64,000 nt of DNA from Pseudomonas viridiflava. Its GTDB lineage: Bacteria; Pseudomonadota; Gammaproteobacteria; Pseudomonadales; Pseudomonadaceae. The number at the start of each line of letters is the position of its first letter. Position 1 is the stretch's first letter. The translations under genes were made by a program, and so were the position numbers. Location of the stretch: NCBI RefSeq assembly GCF_900591205.1, contig NZ_UUPU01000084.1, forward strand, positions 38,245-102,244. Direction: 5' to 3'. The notes below the pieces were generated by a model. It searched no databases. It saw only the letters and a list, made by a program, of their open reading frames with translations, and was not told the DNA's origin. This document shows, piece after piece, positions 7,541-17,571 of the stretch.

Positions 7541-10500
7541 ATGAACCTTCCCGAATCAACCGACACGGTATTGGACGGTTTTCACCCCGCCGTCAGCGCC
7601 TGGTTCCGCAGCACCTTTCCCGCGGTGACCGGCGCCCAGGCCCAGGCGTGGCCGCTGATCCGCCAGCGCTGTTCGACGCTGATCGCCGCGCCCACCGGCT
7701 CCGGCAAGACCCTGACAGCGTTCCTGGCGGTGCTGGATGAACTGGTCCACCAGGGCCTGGCCAACGGCGGGCAACTGCCGGATGAGACGCTGGTGGTTTA
7801 TGTGTCGCCGCTCAAGGCGCTGTCCAACGATATCCAGATCAACCTGCAAAACCCGCTGGCGGGCATCGCCGAGCAATTGCAGGCGCTGGGCTTGCCGCCG
7901 TTGGTGATCCGCACCGCCGTGCGCACCGGTGATACCCCGCAAAAAGACCGCGCCCAGATGCGCAAGCGTGCGCCGCATATCCTGGTAACCACTCCGGAAT
8001 CGCTTTATGTACTGCTGGGCTCCGATTCCGGCCGGCAAATGCTGGCCAGCACGCGCACGGTGATCGTCGATGAAATCCACGCCATCGCCGCCGGTAAACG
8101 CGGCAGCCACCTGGCCTTGAGCCTGGAGCGCTTGCAAGGCTTGTGCGCCGAGCCGCTGACCCGCATCGGTCTGTCGGCCACGCAAAATCCGATCGAGGCG
8201 GTGTCGCGCTTTTTGGTCGGAACTGGCCGAACCTGCGCCATTGTCGATATCGGCCACGCCCGCCCCCGCGACCTGGACATCGAAGTGCCACCGGTGCCGC
8301 TGTCGGCAGTGATGGCCAACGACGTGTGGGAGTTGGTCTACGACCGCCTCGCCGAGTTGGCCCGCGCACACCGCACCACCCTGGTTTTCGTCAACACCCG
8401 GCGCCTGGCCGAGCGCCTGGCGCGGCACCTGAGCGAGCGCCTGGGCAAGACCGCCGTGGCCGCCCACCACGGCAGCCTGGCCAAGGAGCTGCGCCTGGAC
8501 GCCGAGCAACGGCTCAAGGCTGGCGAGCTGCAAGTGCTGATCGCCACGGCGTCGCTGGAGCTGGGGATTGATATCGGCGATGTCGACCTGGTGTGCCAGA
8601 TCGGCTCGCCCGGGTCGATCAATGGCTTCCTGCAAAGGGTCGGCCGCTCCGGGCACCAGGTCGGCGGCACGCCCAAAGGGCGCCTGTTCGCCACCACCCG
8701 CGATGACCTGATCGAATGCGCCGCCCTGCTTGACTGCGTGCGTCGGGGGGAGCTGGACACCTTGCACATACCGGTCGCGCCGCTGGACGTGCTGGCCCAG
8801 CAGATCATCGCCGAAGTCAGCGCCCAGCAATGGTCGGAACCGGCGCTGCTGAAGCTTATCCAACGCGCCGCGCCCTATGCCGACCTCGATCAACGCCACT
8901 ACCAGGCACTCCTGCAAATGCTCGCTGACGGCTACAACGGGCGTCAGGGCATCCGCAGCGCCTACCTGCACCGCGACGCCGTGACCCACACCCTGCGCGG
9001 TCGCCGTGGCGCCAGGCTGACGGCGGTGACCAGCGGTGGCACCATCCCCGATAACGCCGACTACAGCGTGCTGCTGGAGCCCCAAGCCCTGAATATCGGC
9101 AGCGTCAACGAAGACTTTGCGGTGGAAAGCATCGCCGGGGATATCTTCCAGCTCGGCAATACCTCCTATCGAATCCTGCGGGTCGAGGCCGGCAAAGTGC
9201 GGGTCGAGGACGCCCACGGTCAGCCACCGACCATTCCCTTCTGGCTGGGCGAAGCGCCGGGGCGCAGCAACGAATTGTCAGCGGCCGTGGCGCGGTTTCA
9301 GGGGCACCTGGATGCCCTGCTCAGCGCCAGCCCCGGTGACGTGCAACCGGCCCTCGACTGGCTCACCGCGACTCTGGGCCTGAACCGCGCCAGCGCCGAA
9401 CAGATCCTCGATTACCTGGCCCGTACGCGCCTGGCCCTGAGCGCCTTGCCGTCGCAGGACACGTTGATCATGGAGCGCTTTTTCGACGCGTCAGGCGGCA
9501 CCCAACTGATCATCCACACCCCGTTCGGCAGCCGCATCAACCGCGCCTGGGGCCTGGCCCTGCGCAAGCGTTTTTGCCGCACGTTCAATTTCGAATTGCA
9601 GGCGGCGGCGAGTGAGAATGCGATCGTGCTGTCGCTGTCCACCAGCCACAGTTTCGAGCTGGATGAGGTGTGGCGCTATCTCAACAGCCACAGCGCCGAA
9701 CACATCCTGATCCAGGCGGTGCTGGATGCGCCGTTGTTCGGCGTGCGCTGGCGCTGGAATGCCGGTGTGGCCCTGGCATTGCCGCGTTATACCGGCGGGC
9801 GCAAGGTGGCGCCGCAGATCCAGCGCATGAAAAGCGAAGACCTGATCGCCAGTGTGTTCCCCGACCAGATCGCCTGCCTGGAAAACCTCGCCGGCGAGCG
9901 CGAAGTGCCCGAGCACCCACTGGTGGAACAAACCCTCGACGACTGCCTGCACGAAGCCATGGACAGCACCGGCTGGCTGGCCCTGCTGCGGCGCATGGAG
10001 GCTGGCGACGTGCGCCTGATCAGCCGCGACCTGCCCGCGCCCTCGCCCATGGCTGCAGAAATTCTCAGCGCACGCCCCTACACCTTTCTTGACGATGCCC
10101 CGCTGGAAGAGCGCCGCACCCAGGCCGTGCTCAACCGGCGCTGGAGCGACCCGCGCAGCACCGACGACCTCGGTGCGCTGGATGCCGAGGCCATCGCCGG
10201 TGTACGCGAAGAAGCCTGGCCGACCCCGAACGGCCTGGACGAAATGCATGAGGCGTTGATGAGCCTAGCCTGCATCGCAGGCAGCGAAGCCACGCCCCAA
10301 TGGGCCGAGTGGCTGCACTCCTTGGCCAAAGGTGGGCGCGCCTATCAATTGAGTAACGGCCTGTGGGTGGCGGTGGAGCGCTTGAGTTGTTGGCAGGCGA
10401 TCTATGCCCATAACTTGCCGCTGTTGCCGGGTTTCGATGAGCCGTGGACCTATGATGAGGCACTGGCGGAGGTGTTGCGTGCGCGTCTGGGTGGCTTCGG

Positions 10501-11788
10501 CCCGCTGAGCCTGATCCAGATCGCCGCGCCCCTGGCGCTGCCGGTCGCCGATATCAGCCAGGCACTGGCGCGTCTGGAGCAGGAAGGCTACGTGCTGCGC
10601 GGCCATTTCAGCCCCGGTGCCACTGACGAACAATGGTGCGAACGCCACCTGCTGGCGCGTATTCATCGCTACACGGTCAAGCGTCTGCGCCGCGAGATCG
10701 AGCCGGTGGCGTTGCAGGATTTCATGCGCTTTCTGTTCGACTGGCAGCACCTGTCCGACGGCACCCGTGGCCAGGGCAGCGCGATGCTGGCGCAGATCGT
10801 CGCGCAGTTCGAAGGCTATGCCGCCGCCACGTCCGCCTGGGACAGTGACTTGCTCAGTGCGCGGCTCAAGGATTACTCATTCACCTGGCTCGACGAGTTG
10901 TGCCGCAGCGGCAAACTGGTGTGGACGCGCTTGAGCAACAAAGCCGGCGCGATGGCATTGCGCAGTACGCCGGTGGTGTTGCTGCCACGCAGCCAAGTGC
11001 CACTGTGGAGCGGGCTGACCGAACTCACCGACAGCACCACGCTCTCGCCCAAGGCGCAAAAAGTCCACTTGGCCCTGCGCGAGCAGGGCGCGCTGTTTTT
11101 TGATGAGCTGGCACACGAAGCCCATCTGCTGCGCAGCGAACTGGAAACCGCCTTGCAGGAACTGGTGGGCGCAGGCTTAGTGAATGCCGACAGCTTTGCC
11201 GGCCTGCGCGCCCTGACCACGCCCGCCAGCAAACGCCAGGCGCGCAGCAGCCGGCGCGGGCGTGGTGCGTTTATCGGCGGTATGGACGATGCCGGGCGCT
11301 GGGCCCTGGTGCGCCGCTCGCCAACCGCCGCAGGCGCGCATTCGGCCGAAACCCTGGAGCATGTGGCGATGACCCTGCTGCGCCGCTACGGCGTGGTGTT
11401 CTGGCGCTTGCTGGAGCGGGAGGCGGATTGGTTGCCAAGTTGGCGCGAGTTACTGCGTACGTTCCATCGTCTGGAAGCGCGGGGAGAAATTCGCGGAGGG
11501 CGTTTTGTGAGTGGCCTGGCCGGTGAACAGTTTGCCTTGCCCGAGGCGATCCCGTTGCTGCGCGAGGTGCGGCGCAGGCCGCATGACGGGAGTTTGATTG
11601 CGGTGTGTGGGGCGGATCCGCTGAACCTGGTGGGCACCTTGTTACCAGGCAACAAGGTGCCGGCGGTGAGTGGTAACCGGATTGTTTACCGCGATGGATT
11701 GCCGGCAGCGGTGAGTGTGGCGGGCAAGCAGCAGGTGTTGCTGGAGGTGGATCAGCAGGCGGTGCAGGAGAAGTTGATCCGGCATTGA
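7541..11788 (+). CDS. lhr: Large ATP-dependent helicase Lhr
   Basis: The protein has 1415 residues, close to the size of full-length Lhr (E. coli 1538) and much longer than the short ligase-associated Lhr forms. The superfamily 2 helicase core shows motif I APTGSGKT (50-57), motif II DEIH (about 177-180), motif III SAT (about 212) and motif VI QRVGRSGHQ (about 365). A winged-helix and Lhr core domain follow, then a long C-terminal region of about 550 residues. Lhr moves 3' to 5' on DNA and is linked to DNA repair; the E. coli C-terminal part has been reported to act as a uracil-DNA glycosylase. AAGG lies upstream of the ATG. The gene stands alone between a divergent reductase-like gene and a convergent MscS gene. 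Confidence 0.93.
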   Translation: MNLPESTDTVLDGFHPAVSAWFRSTFPAVTGAQAQAWPLIRQRCSTLIAAPTGSGKTLTAFLAVLDELVHQGLANGGQLPDETLVVYVSPLKALSNDIQINLQNPLAGIAEQLQALGLPPLVIRTAVRTGDTPQKDRAQMRKRAPHILVTTPESLYVLLGSDSGRQMLASTRTVIVDEIHAIAAGKRGSHLALSLERLQGLCAEPLTRIGLSATQNPIEAVSRFLVGTGRTCAIVDIGHARPRDLDIEVPPVPLSAVMANDVWELVYDRLAELARAHRTTLVFVNTRRLAERLARHLSERLGKTAVAAHHGSLAKELRLDAEQRLKAGELQVLIATASLELGIDIGDVDLVCQIGSPGSINGFLQRVGRSGHQVGGTPKGRLFATTRDDLIECAALLDCVRRGELDTLHIPVAPLDVLAQQIIAEVSAQQWSEPALLKLIQRAAPYADLDQRHYQALLQMLADGYNGRQGIRSAYLHRDAVTHTLRGRRGARLTAVTSGGTIPDNADYSVLLEPQALNIGSVNEDFAVESIAGDIFQLGNTSYRILRVEAGKVRVEDAHGQPPTIPFWLGEAPGRSNELSAAVARFQGHLDALLSASPGDVQPALDWLTATLGLNRASAEQILDYLARTRLALSALPSQDTLIMERFFDASGGTQLIIHTPFGSRINRAWGLALRKRFCRTFNFELQAAASENAIVLSLSTSHSFELDEVWRYLNSHSAEHILIQAVLDAPLFGVRWRWNAGVALALPRYTGGRKVAPQIQRMKSEDLIASVFPDQIACLENLAGEREVPEHPLVEQTLDDCLHEAMDSTGWLALLRRMEAGDVRLISRDLPAPSPMAAEILSARPYTFLDDAPLEERRTQAVLNRRWSDPRSTDDLGALDAEAIAGVREEAWPTPNGLDEMHEALMSLACIAGSEATPQWAEWLHSLAKGGRAYQLSNGLWVAVERLSCWQAIYAHNLPLLPGFDEPWTYDEALAEVLRARLGGFGPLSLIQIAAPLALPVADISQALARLEQEGYVLRGHFSPGATDEQWCERHLLARIHRYTVKRLRREIEPVALQDFMRFLFDWQHLSDGTRGQGSAMLAQIVAQFEGYAAATSAWDSDLLSARLKDYSFTWLDELCRSGKLVWTRLSNKAGAMALRSTPVVLLPRSQVPLWSGLTELTDSTTLSPKAQKVHLALREQGALFFDELAHEAHLLRSELETALQELVGAGLVNADSFAGLRALTTPASKRQARSSRRGRGAFIGGMDDAGRWALVRRSPTAAGAHSAETLEHVAMTLLRRYGVVFWRLLEREADWLPSWRELLRTFHRLEARGEIRGGRFVSGLAGEQFALPEAIPLLREVRRRPHDGSLIAVCGADPLNLVGTLLPGNKVPAVSGNRIVYRDGLPAAVSVAGKQQVLLEVDQQAVQEKLIRH

Positions 11789-11805
11789 GAAGGAGGTGAC
11801 GCAGG

Positions 11806-11893
11806 GCGCCATCGCGGGCAAGCCAGCTCCCCCATTTGATCGGGCTCACACAGTCAAAATGTGGGAGCCGGGCTTGCCCGCGATGAGGCCGCC
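11806..11893. repeat. REP pair in inverted, outward orientation
   Basis: ATCGCGGGCAAGCC...GCTCCC on the left pairs with GGGAGCCGGGCTTGCCCGCGAT on the right. The orientation is opposite to the REPIN at 2849-2934 (GCGAT ends outward). It lies between the converging lhr and mechanosensitive-channel genes and can form a terminator-like hairpin for both. Confidence 0.8.
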
Positions 11894-11899
11894 CTGGAA

Positions 11900-14005
11900 T
11901 CATTGGCTACGCGGCTGCTCCGTCAACACCACCGACGCCGGCACCTCTTCCCCCGCCTCATCCACCTGCGGCGTACGCTTGGGCAGCAACACCTGCTGTG
12001 GATAAGTCTGCGCGAAGTGCACCTCATCACAGTTATCCACAAGCTTTTTCAAGCGCTGGTTAAACGCCCGGCTGACCGCATATTGCCCACCCGACACGGT
12101 GCGGAACTGCGCGGTCAGCACCACGCCGTTGAGGTCCATCTTGTCGACGCCAAACACCTCCAGCGGCCCTTGCAGGTTGTACTTGAGGAATACATCGTCG
12201 CGGATCGACTGCCCGGCTTCGCGGATCAACTCCACCGCCTTGTCCACATCGGTGTCGTAGGTGAATTGCACCGAGAAAAACGCATAGGCAAATTGCCGCG
12301 ACTGGTTGGTGACCGCCTTGATCTGCCCGAACGGCACCGAGTGTACAAACCCCTTACCGTCGCGCAGGCGCAAGGTGCGGATGGTCAGGCCCTCGACGGT
12401 GCCGGCGTGGCCGGAGTCGAGCACCACCCAATCGCCGATCGACAGGGTGTCTTCGATGATGATGAACAGGCCGGTGATCACGTCCTGCACCAACTGCTGG
12501 GAGCCGAAACCGATCGCCAGGCCAACCACCCCGGCACCCGCCAGCAAGGGCGCGACGTTAATGCCCAGGTTGGCCATGGTGGTGATCGCACAGATCACCA
12601 CCAGGATGATTTTCACCGCATTGCGCAACAACGGCAGGATGGTTTTGACCCGCGTACTCGGCTGGCGGCTGGAGCGTTTGTTCACCGGCGGTTTCAGCGC
12701 TTCCTGGATCGCGGTGTCGAGCACCACCCAGAACAGCCAGGTCATCAGCAGGATCAGGCCGATGCTGCTGAGGGAGTCGCTGATCGCCCGGCCCACCGAG
12801 TTGCGCTGGGCAAATTCGAACAGCGACACGCCCCAGATCCGCCCGAGTATCTCGATAAAGGCGATGGCCATCACGATGCGCAATAGCGCGTGCAACAGGC
12901 TGAGGAAACGTTCCTTGTACGCGCTGCTGCGCTGGATCGCCACTTGACTGCGGGACTTGAACAGGTGCTGCAATACGGTGCTGAGAAACACCGTGCCGAT
13001 CAGCAGAATGGTGGTGAACAGCGCACAACGCAGGGCCTTCTGATTATCGTCGCCGGCGCCGATCAGGTTGATCGCCGAGACCAGCACCATCAACAGGATC
13101 GGCCAGTACCAGAGCCCGGAAAACACCCGCAGCGATTGCTGCAGCGCCGGGTGTCTAAGGCGCTGGGCCAGCGGCCGATTACGGATCAGATGCGCCACCG
13201 GCCGACGCAGACGCACCACCAGCACACCGAAGATCACGGCGGCAAACAGGCCGGTAAACACCGCGATACTGCTGGTGATATTGCCGCCAAGTTGACGGGC
13301 GATCTGCGGGCTGGTCAGCGCGTCGCTGAGGGCGGCAAGGAAGCCGATCAGGAACAGCGGCGTGGGGCAGTAATCGCGAATAATCTGCACGGCCGCGCGC
13401 TTGTGCCCGACGTTGAACATCACAATCACGCACAGCAGCATCGACGTGGAAAAGATGCCGCTGCTGGTCGCGTAGGCAAAACACAGCGCCAGCGCACGGC
13501 CGATGGAGGTGGGTAAAAAGTGACTGACATACAAGGCCAGCGGCAGGCAGATCAACGCGGGAATCGTATAGGGCACCACATACCCGAGCACCGCCTGCAA
13601 ACGCTTGCGCGGCGCGATAAATGCGCGCCGGCTCAAGCGTTGCACAATAAAGCGACCGAGCAATGTGAGCAGCGTGAACGCGCCGATCCATACCCCCGAG
13701 AGCAACAGGAAATCCCCGGCAATGCTCCACGGCGAACGCTGAGCCGTCTGGTCGACCAGGCGCCCGACCTCATCCGCCGCCCGGTCGGCGCGCAAGCGCC
13801 ATTCATCAATCAGGTTCTGGTTGAGATCCAGCTTCTGCTGCACATCATCAATGCTGGAGCTGATGGCACCGAGCAGACCACCTTCCACCAGCAACTCCGG
13901 CTTGGCCGGTGCTTCAGGTTCAGGCGCGGTAGTCGCGGCGTGCAGTGCGCCGCTGCCGCAAAACAGCAGCGCGCCGAGCAGTAATGCAGTTTTTAAATTC
14001 GGCAA
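11900..14005 (-). CDS. Large MscS-family mechanosensitive channel (YbiO-like)
   Basis: The 701-residue protein has a signal peptide (MPNLKTALLLGALLFCGSGALHA). A short periplasmic helical region follows (about 35-90, with a coiled-coil-like DDVQQKLDLNQNLIDEW). Several membrane helices come next, then the MscS pore helix and beta domain. The pore segment reads LLAGAGVVGLAIGFGSQQLV and is followed by DVITGLFIIIEDTLSIGDWV, the strongest family signature. Extra N-terminal helices make it similar in size to E. coli YbiO rather than to the three-helix MscS. Such channels open under membrane tension to release solutes during hypo-osmotic shock. It is a single gene whose 3' end faces lhr. Confidence 0.9.
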   Translation of the reverse strand: MPNLKTALLLGALLFCGSGALHAATTAPEPEAPAKPELLVEGGLLGAISSSIDDVQQKLDLNQNLIDEWRLRADRAADEVGRLVDQTAQRSPWSIAGDFLLLSGVWIGAFTLLTLLGRFIVQRLSRRAFIAPRKRLQAVLGYVVPYTIPALICLPLALYVSHFLPTSIGRALALCFAYATSSGIFSTSMLLCVIVMFNVGHKRAAVQIIRDYCPTPLFLIGFLAALSDALTSPQIARQLGGNITSSIAVFTGLFAAVIFGVLVVRLRRPVAHLIRNRPLAQRLRHPALQQSLRVFSGLWYWPILLMVLVSAINLIGAGDDNQKALRCALFTTILLIGTVFLSTVLQHLFKSRSQVAIQRSSAYKERFLSLLHALLRIVMAIAFIEILGRIWGVSLFEFAQRNSVGRAISDSLSSIGLILLMTWLFWVVLDTAIQEALKPPVNKRSSRQPSTRVKTILPLLRNAVKIILVVICAITTMANLGINVAPLLAGAGVVGLAIGFGSQQLVQDVITGLFIIIEDTLSIGDWVVLDSGHAGTVEGLTIRTLRLRDGKGFVHSVPFGQIKAVTNQSRQFAYAFFSVQFTYDTDVDKAVELIREAGQSIRDDVFLKYNLQGPLEVFGVDKMDLNGVVLTAQFRTVSGGQYAVSRAFNQRLKKLVDNCDEVHFAQTYPQQVLLPKRTPQVDEAGEEVPASVVLTEQPRSQ

Positions 14006-14179
14006 AACTCCGGGCTCCTTCAGAAGGGTCTGTAAGGAACTGACGGGTTTACGCCTTGATCGTTCCCCTGTTTAGGCATCTTTGCCTGACAGGCAAATAT
14101 CAAATGCCGATCCCCGTCTTATTCCGCACACGCCAAAGCCAGACACTGCGCGCTATTGAAACCCACCGGAGTTGCAGCC

Positions 14180-15382
14180 ATGCCCATTGCCTTGCTCGCG
14201 CTGACCCTCAGCGCTTTCGCCATCGGGACGACCGAGTTCGTCATCGTTGGCCTGTTACCCACCATCGGCGCCGATCTTGGCGTTGATCTGCCGTCCGCCG
14301 GCCTGCTGGTCAGCCTCTACGCCCTGGGCGTGGCCATTGGCGCGCCGGTACTCACCGCCCTCACCGGCAAGGTGCCGCGCAAATTCCTGCTGCTGTCGCT
14401 GATGGTGCTGTTCACCCTCGGTAACCTGCTGGCCTGGAAGGCGCCGAGCTACGAGTCGCTGGTACTGGCGCGGATTGTCACCGGCCTGGCCCACGGGGTG
14501 TTTTTCTCGATTGGCTCCACCATCGCCACCAGCCTGGTGCCGAAGGAAAAAGCCGCGAGCGCGATTGCCATCATGTTTACCGGCCTGACGGTCGCACTGG
14601 TCACCGGGGTGCCGTTGGGCACGTTTATCGGTCAGCACTTCGGCTGGCGGGAAACCTTTCTCGCCGTCTCGGCTCTGGGGGTGATCGCGTTTATCGGCAG
14701 CCTGATCTACGTGCCGAAAAACATTGCTCACAGCAAACCCGCCTCATTGCTGCAACAACTGCAAGTGCTCAAGCAACCCCGTTTGCTGCTGGTGTATGCC
14801 ATGACGGCCATCGGTTACGGCGGTTCGTTTATCGCGTTTACCTTCCTGGCACCGATCCTTCAGGACATCGCAGGCTTCAGCGCGGGCACGGTGAGCCTGG
14901 TGTTGCTGGTGTATGGCATCTCGGTGGCGGCCGGGAATATCTGGGGCGGCAAGCTGGCGGATAAACGTGGCCCGATCAGTGCCTTGAAAATCATCTTTGC
15001 CCTGCTGGCGGCGGTGCTGTTCGTACTGACGTTCACCGCCGGCAACCCATGGCTGGCCCTGGCCACCGTGCTGGTGTGGGGCGCGGTCGCCTTCGGTAAC
15101 GTGCCGGGCCTGCAAGTGTATGTGGTGCGCCAGGCCGAGCATCACACGCCGAATGCGGTGGATGTGGCCTCGGGCCTGAACATCGCGGCGTTTAACCTGG
15201 GGATCGCCGGTGGTGCGTGGGCCGGTGGTTTGATCGTGGCCCATATGGGGTTGATCCATACGGCGTGGATCGGCGCTCTGGTGGTGTTGGTAGCACTGGC
15301 ACTGACCGCGTGGAGCGGCCGATTGGACCGGTTGGGGCCGGTGTATGCAGCGTCGTCGGGCCGGGTAGTGGCAGGCCACTGA
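14180..15382 (+). CDS. MFS efflux transporter, DHA1/AraJ-like
   Basis: The start at 14180 is chosen because CCGGAG lies 9 bp upstream; the frame extends to a TTG at 14156 without a better site. The 400-residue protein is strongly hydrophobic with about 12 membrane helices. It begins MPIALLALTLSAFAIGTTEF and carries the early motif GTTEFVIVGLLP, typical of the AraJ/YdhP/PbuE group of drug-proton or sugar exporters. Motif A-like residues occur in LTGKVPRKFLLL and again in LADKRGPISAL. The substrate cannot be predicted. No regulator lies beside it. A REP hairpin ends the unit. Confidence 0.88.
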   Translation: MPIALLALTLSAFAIGTTEFVIVGLLPTIGADLGVDLPSAGLLVSLYALGVAIGAPVLTALTGKVPRKFLLLSLMVLFTLGNLLAWKAPSYESLVLARIVTGLAHGVFFSIGSTIATSLVPKEKAASAIAIMFTGLTVALVTGVPLGTFIGQHFGWRETFLAVSALGVIAFIGSLIYVPKNIAHSKPASLLQQLQVLKQPRLLLVYAMTAIGYGGSFIAFTFLAPILQDIAGFSAGTVSLVLLVYGISVAAGNIWGGKLADKRGPISALKIIFALLAAVLFVLTFTAGNPWLALATVLVWGAVAFGNVPGLQVYVVRQAEHHTPNAVDVASGLNIAAFNLGIAGGAWAGGLIVAHMGLIHTAWIGALVVLVALALTAWSGRLDRLGPVYAASSGRVVAGH

Positions 15383-15401
15383 CTCGGGTGCAGCACAGTT
15401 C

Positions 15402-15436
15402 AATTGTGGGAGGGGGCTTGCCCCCTCCCACATTTG
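15402..15436 (+). terminator. REP-type hairpin after MFS gene
   Basis: TTGTGGGAGGGGGC and GCCCCCTCCCACA form a stem of 12 or more base pairs around a TT loop, followed by TTT. It lies just after the MFS stop and before the ybhP operon. Confidence 0.6.
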
Positions 15437-15532
15437 GATCTGCGCCGTCTGTAGGAAGCTGGAAACTTTCGGCCAAAAATTGCAGTCAGCCATAAACGGG
15501 GGCCAGGCCCCCACTTTTTCACAGGAGCAATC

Positions 15533-16312
15533 ATGGCTGCGATCCCCGACTGGGTGCCCATCACCCCCAGCGACGCCATCACTCGCTTCACGGTGCTGAC
15601 GGTCAATATCCACAAGGGCTTCACGGCCCTGAATCGACGTTTCATCCTGCCCGAGCTGCGTGAAGCGGTGCGCAGTGTGGGCGCTGACATGGTGTTCCTG
15701 CAGGAAATCCACGGCACCCACGAACGCCACCCGCAGCGCTACAGCGAATGGCCGAACATGCCGCAGTACGAATTTCTCGCCGACAGTATCTGGCCGCAGT
15801 TTGCCTACGGGCGCAACGCGGTGTACCCGCATGGCGACCATGGCAATGCGCTGCTGTCGAAATTCCAGATCGTGCGCTACGACAACCTCGATATCTCCCA
15901 AAGCGGCCATGAAAATCGTGGCCTGTTGCATTGTGTGCTGCGCCTGCCGGGCACCGGGCAACAGGTGCATGCCATCTGCATCCACCTGGGCCTGCGCGAG
16001 GTGCATCGCCAGCAGCAATTGCGCTTGCTGGAACAACGTATTCAGGAGATCCCGGCCGACGCGCCACTGGTGGTGGCCGGCGACTTCAACGACTGGCGCC
16101 AGAAGGCCGACCTGAGTCAGAGCGGCCTGCATGAAGTGTTCGTACAAGCCCAGGGCAAACCTGCGCGCACCTTCCCGGCGCGCTTGCCGTTGCTGCCACT
16201 GGACCGGATTTATGTGCGCAATTTGAAAGTGCATAACCCCCGGGTGCTCACCAGCCGCCCCTGGTCGCACCTGTCGGACCACATACCGCTGTCGGTGGAG
16301 ATCGAGCTATGA
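15533..16312 (+). CDS. ybhP: Endonuclease/exonuclease/phosphatase family protein (YbhP)
   Basis: The 259-residue protein has the EEP catalytic motifs in order: VNIHKGF near residue 23, QEIHG near 57, HGDHGNALLSK near 103, GDFNDWR near 184, and SDHIPL near 252. These residues bind Mg2+ and hydrolyse phosphodiesters in DNase I-like enzymes; some relatives act on lipids. CAGGAG precedes the ATG. The stop overlaps the clsB start by four bases (ATGA), so the two are translationally coupled. In E. coli the same order ybhP-clsB-ybhN exists, which supports a role around cardiolipin or another membrane phospholipid. The direct substrate is unknown. Confidence 0.88.
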   Translation: MAAIPDWVPITPSDAITRFTVLTVNIHKGFTALNRRFILPELREAVRSVGADMVFLQEIHGTHERHPQRYSEWPNMPQYEFLADSIWPQFAYGRNAVYPHGDHGNALLSKFQIVRYDNLDISQSGHENRGLLHCVLRLPGTGQQVHAICIHLGLREVHRQQQLRLLEQRIQEIPADAPLVVAGDFNDWRQKADLSQSGLHEVFVQAQGKPARTFPARLPLLPLDRIYVRNLKVHNPRVLTSRPWSHLSDHIPLSVEIEL

Positions 16313-17571
16313 ACGTCGCCGTGGAGCATATTTCCACTGACCAACCGCCCGACGAAGCCAAGGCCCGTGACTTGGACTACGGCTGGCAGAGCGGCAACCG
16401 AATCGAGTTGCTGGAGAACGGCGAGGCGTACTTTCCCAAGGTGTTCGAGGCATTGCGCCAGGCGCGACGGGAGATCCTGCTGGAGACCTTCATCCTCTTC
16501 GAGGACAAGGTGGGCCATGAGCTGCAAGGTATTCTGATCGAGGCCGCGCAACGCGGCGTGAAGGTGGTGGTGAGCCTCGATGGTTTTGGTTGCGGCGAGC
16601 TGAGCCCGGCGTTTCTCGGGGAGCTGGCCGAGGCTGGGGTGGCGGTGCAGATGTTTGACCCGGCGTCCAAGACGCTGGGCATTCGCACCAACTGGTTTCG
16701 CCGCTTGCACCGCAAGATTGTCGTGGTGGACGCAGAGGTCGGGTTTATTGGCGGGATCAATTTCTCTGCCGATCACCTGGGCGATTATGGCCCCGAGGCC
16801 AAGCAGGATTACGCCGTGCAAGTGATTGGCCCGGCGGTGGCGGACCTGCATCATTTCGCCCTGGCGCAAAGTGGCCGCCAGGTACGCACGCGACGCGGCT
16901 GGCGGCGGCGCCAACAACGGCCTTCGCTGTGGGCGGACGAGCAAGGTGACGGCCTGGTTCGTCTGATTTATCGCGACAATATTCAGCATCGCGACGATAT
17001 CGAAGAGGCGTATATCCACGCGCTGAGCAAAGCGCAAAAACGCGTGGTGATCGCCAACGCCTACTTCTTCCCCGGCTACCGCCTGCTGCGTGAAATCCGC
17101 AATGCGGCGCGTCGAGGCGTGCAGGTGCAGTTGATCATGCAGGGCCAGCCCGACGTGCTGCTGGCCAAGTTGGCCGCACGCATGCTCTACGACTACCTGC
17201 TCAAGGACGGCGTGGTGATTCACGAATACTGCCAGCGCCCGCTGCACGGCAAGGTCGCGCTGGTGGATGAGGAATGGAGCACCGTGGGTTCCAGCAACCT
17301 GGACCCGTTGAGCTTGTCGCTGAACCTGGAAGCCAATGTGCTGATTCGCGACCGGGCCTTCAATCAACAGCTGTATGAACGCCTGGAGGCGCTGGCCAAA
17401 AACCATTGCCAGACCATGCCGGAAAACCGTAAGCCGCGCCTGTGGTTATGGCGATTGACCGTGGGTTTCCTGGTGTTCCATGTGATGCGCCACTTCCCCG
17501 CGCTGACAGGTTGGCTGCCGGCGCACAAGCCGCGATTGAAGCCCTTCGAGGCCCACCCCCATGACGTCTGA
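16309..17571 (+). CDS. clsB: Cardiolipin synthase B
   Basis: The 420-residue protein is a member of the phospholipase D superfamily with two HKD motifs: H134-R-K...D141 (HRKIVVVD) and H313-G-K...D320 (HGKVALVD), each followed by a G-(G/S)-x-N segment (GGINFS, GSSNLD). ClsB condenses phosphatidylglycerol, and in E. coli can also use phosphatidylethanolamine-type donors, to make cardiolipin or related lipids at the inner membrane. A hydrophobic stretch near the C-terminus (LTVGFLVFHVMRHFPALTG) may anchor it. It overlaps ybhP by 4 bp and ybhN by 11 bp, so the three form one tightly coupled operon. Confidence 0.93.
   Translation: MNVAVEHISTDQPPDEAKARDLDYGWQSGNRIELLENGEAYFPKVFEALRQARREILLETFILFEDKVGHELQGILIEAAQRGVKVVVSLDGFGCGELSPAFLGELAEAGVAVQMFDPASKTLGIRTNWFRRLHRKIVVVDAEVGFIGGINFSADHLGDYGPEAKQDYAVQVIGPAVADLHHFALAQSGRQVRTRRGWRRRQQRPSLWADEQGDGLVRLIYRDNIQHRDDIEEAYIHALSKAQKRVVIANAYFFPGYRLLREIRNAARRGVQVQLIMQGQPDVLLAKLAARMLYDYLLKDGVVIHEYCQRPLHGKVALVDEEWSTVGSSNLDPLSLSLNLEANVLIRDRAFNQQLYERLEALAKNHCQTMPENRKPRLWLWRLTVGFLVFHVMRHFPALTGWLPAHKPRLKPFEAHPHDV

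Noticed and set aside
7556..9217. Minus-strand frame of about 550 codons inside lhr
   Set aside because: Gln/Ala/Arg/Val-rich antisense translation in a GC-rich gene; the plus-strand frame has complete helicase motifs.
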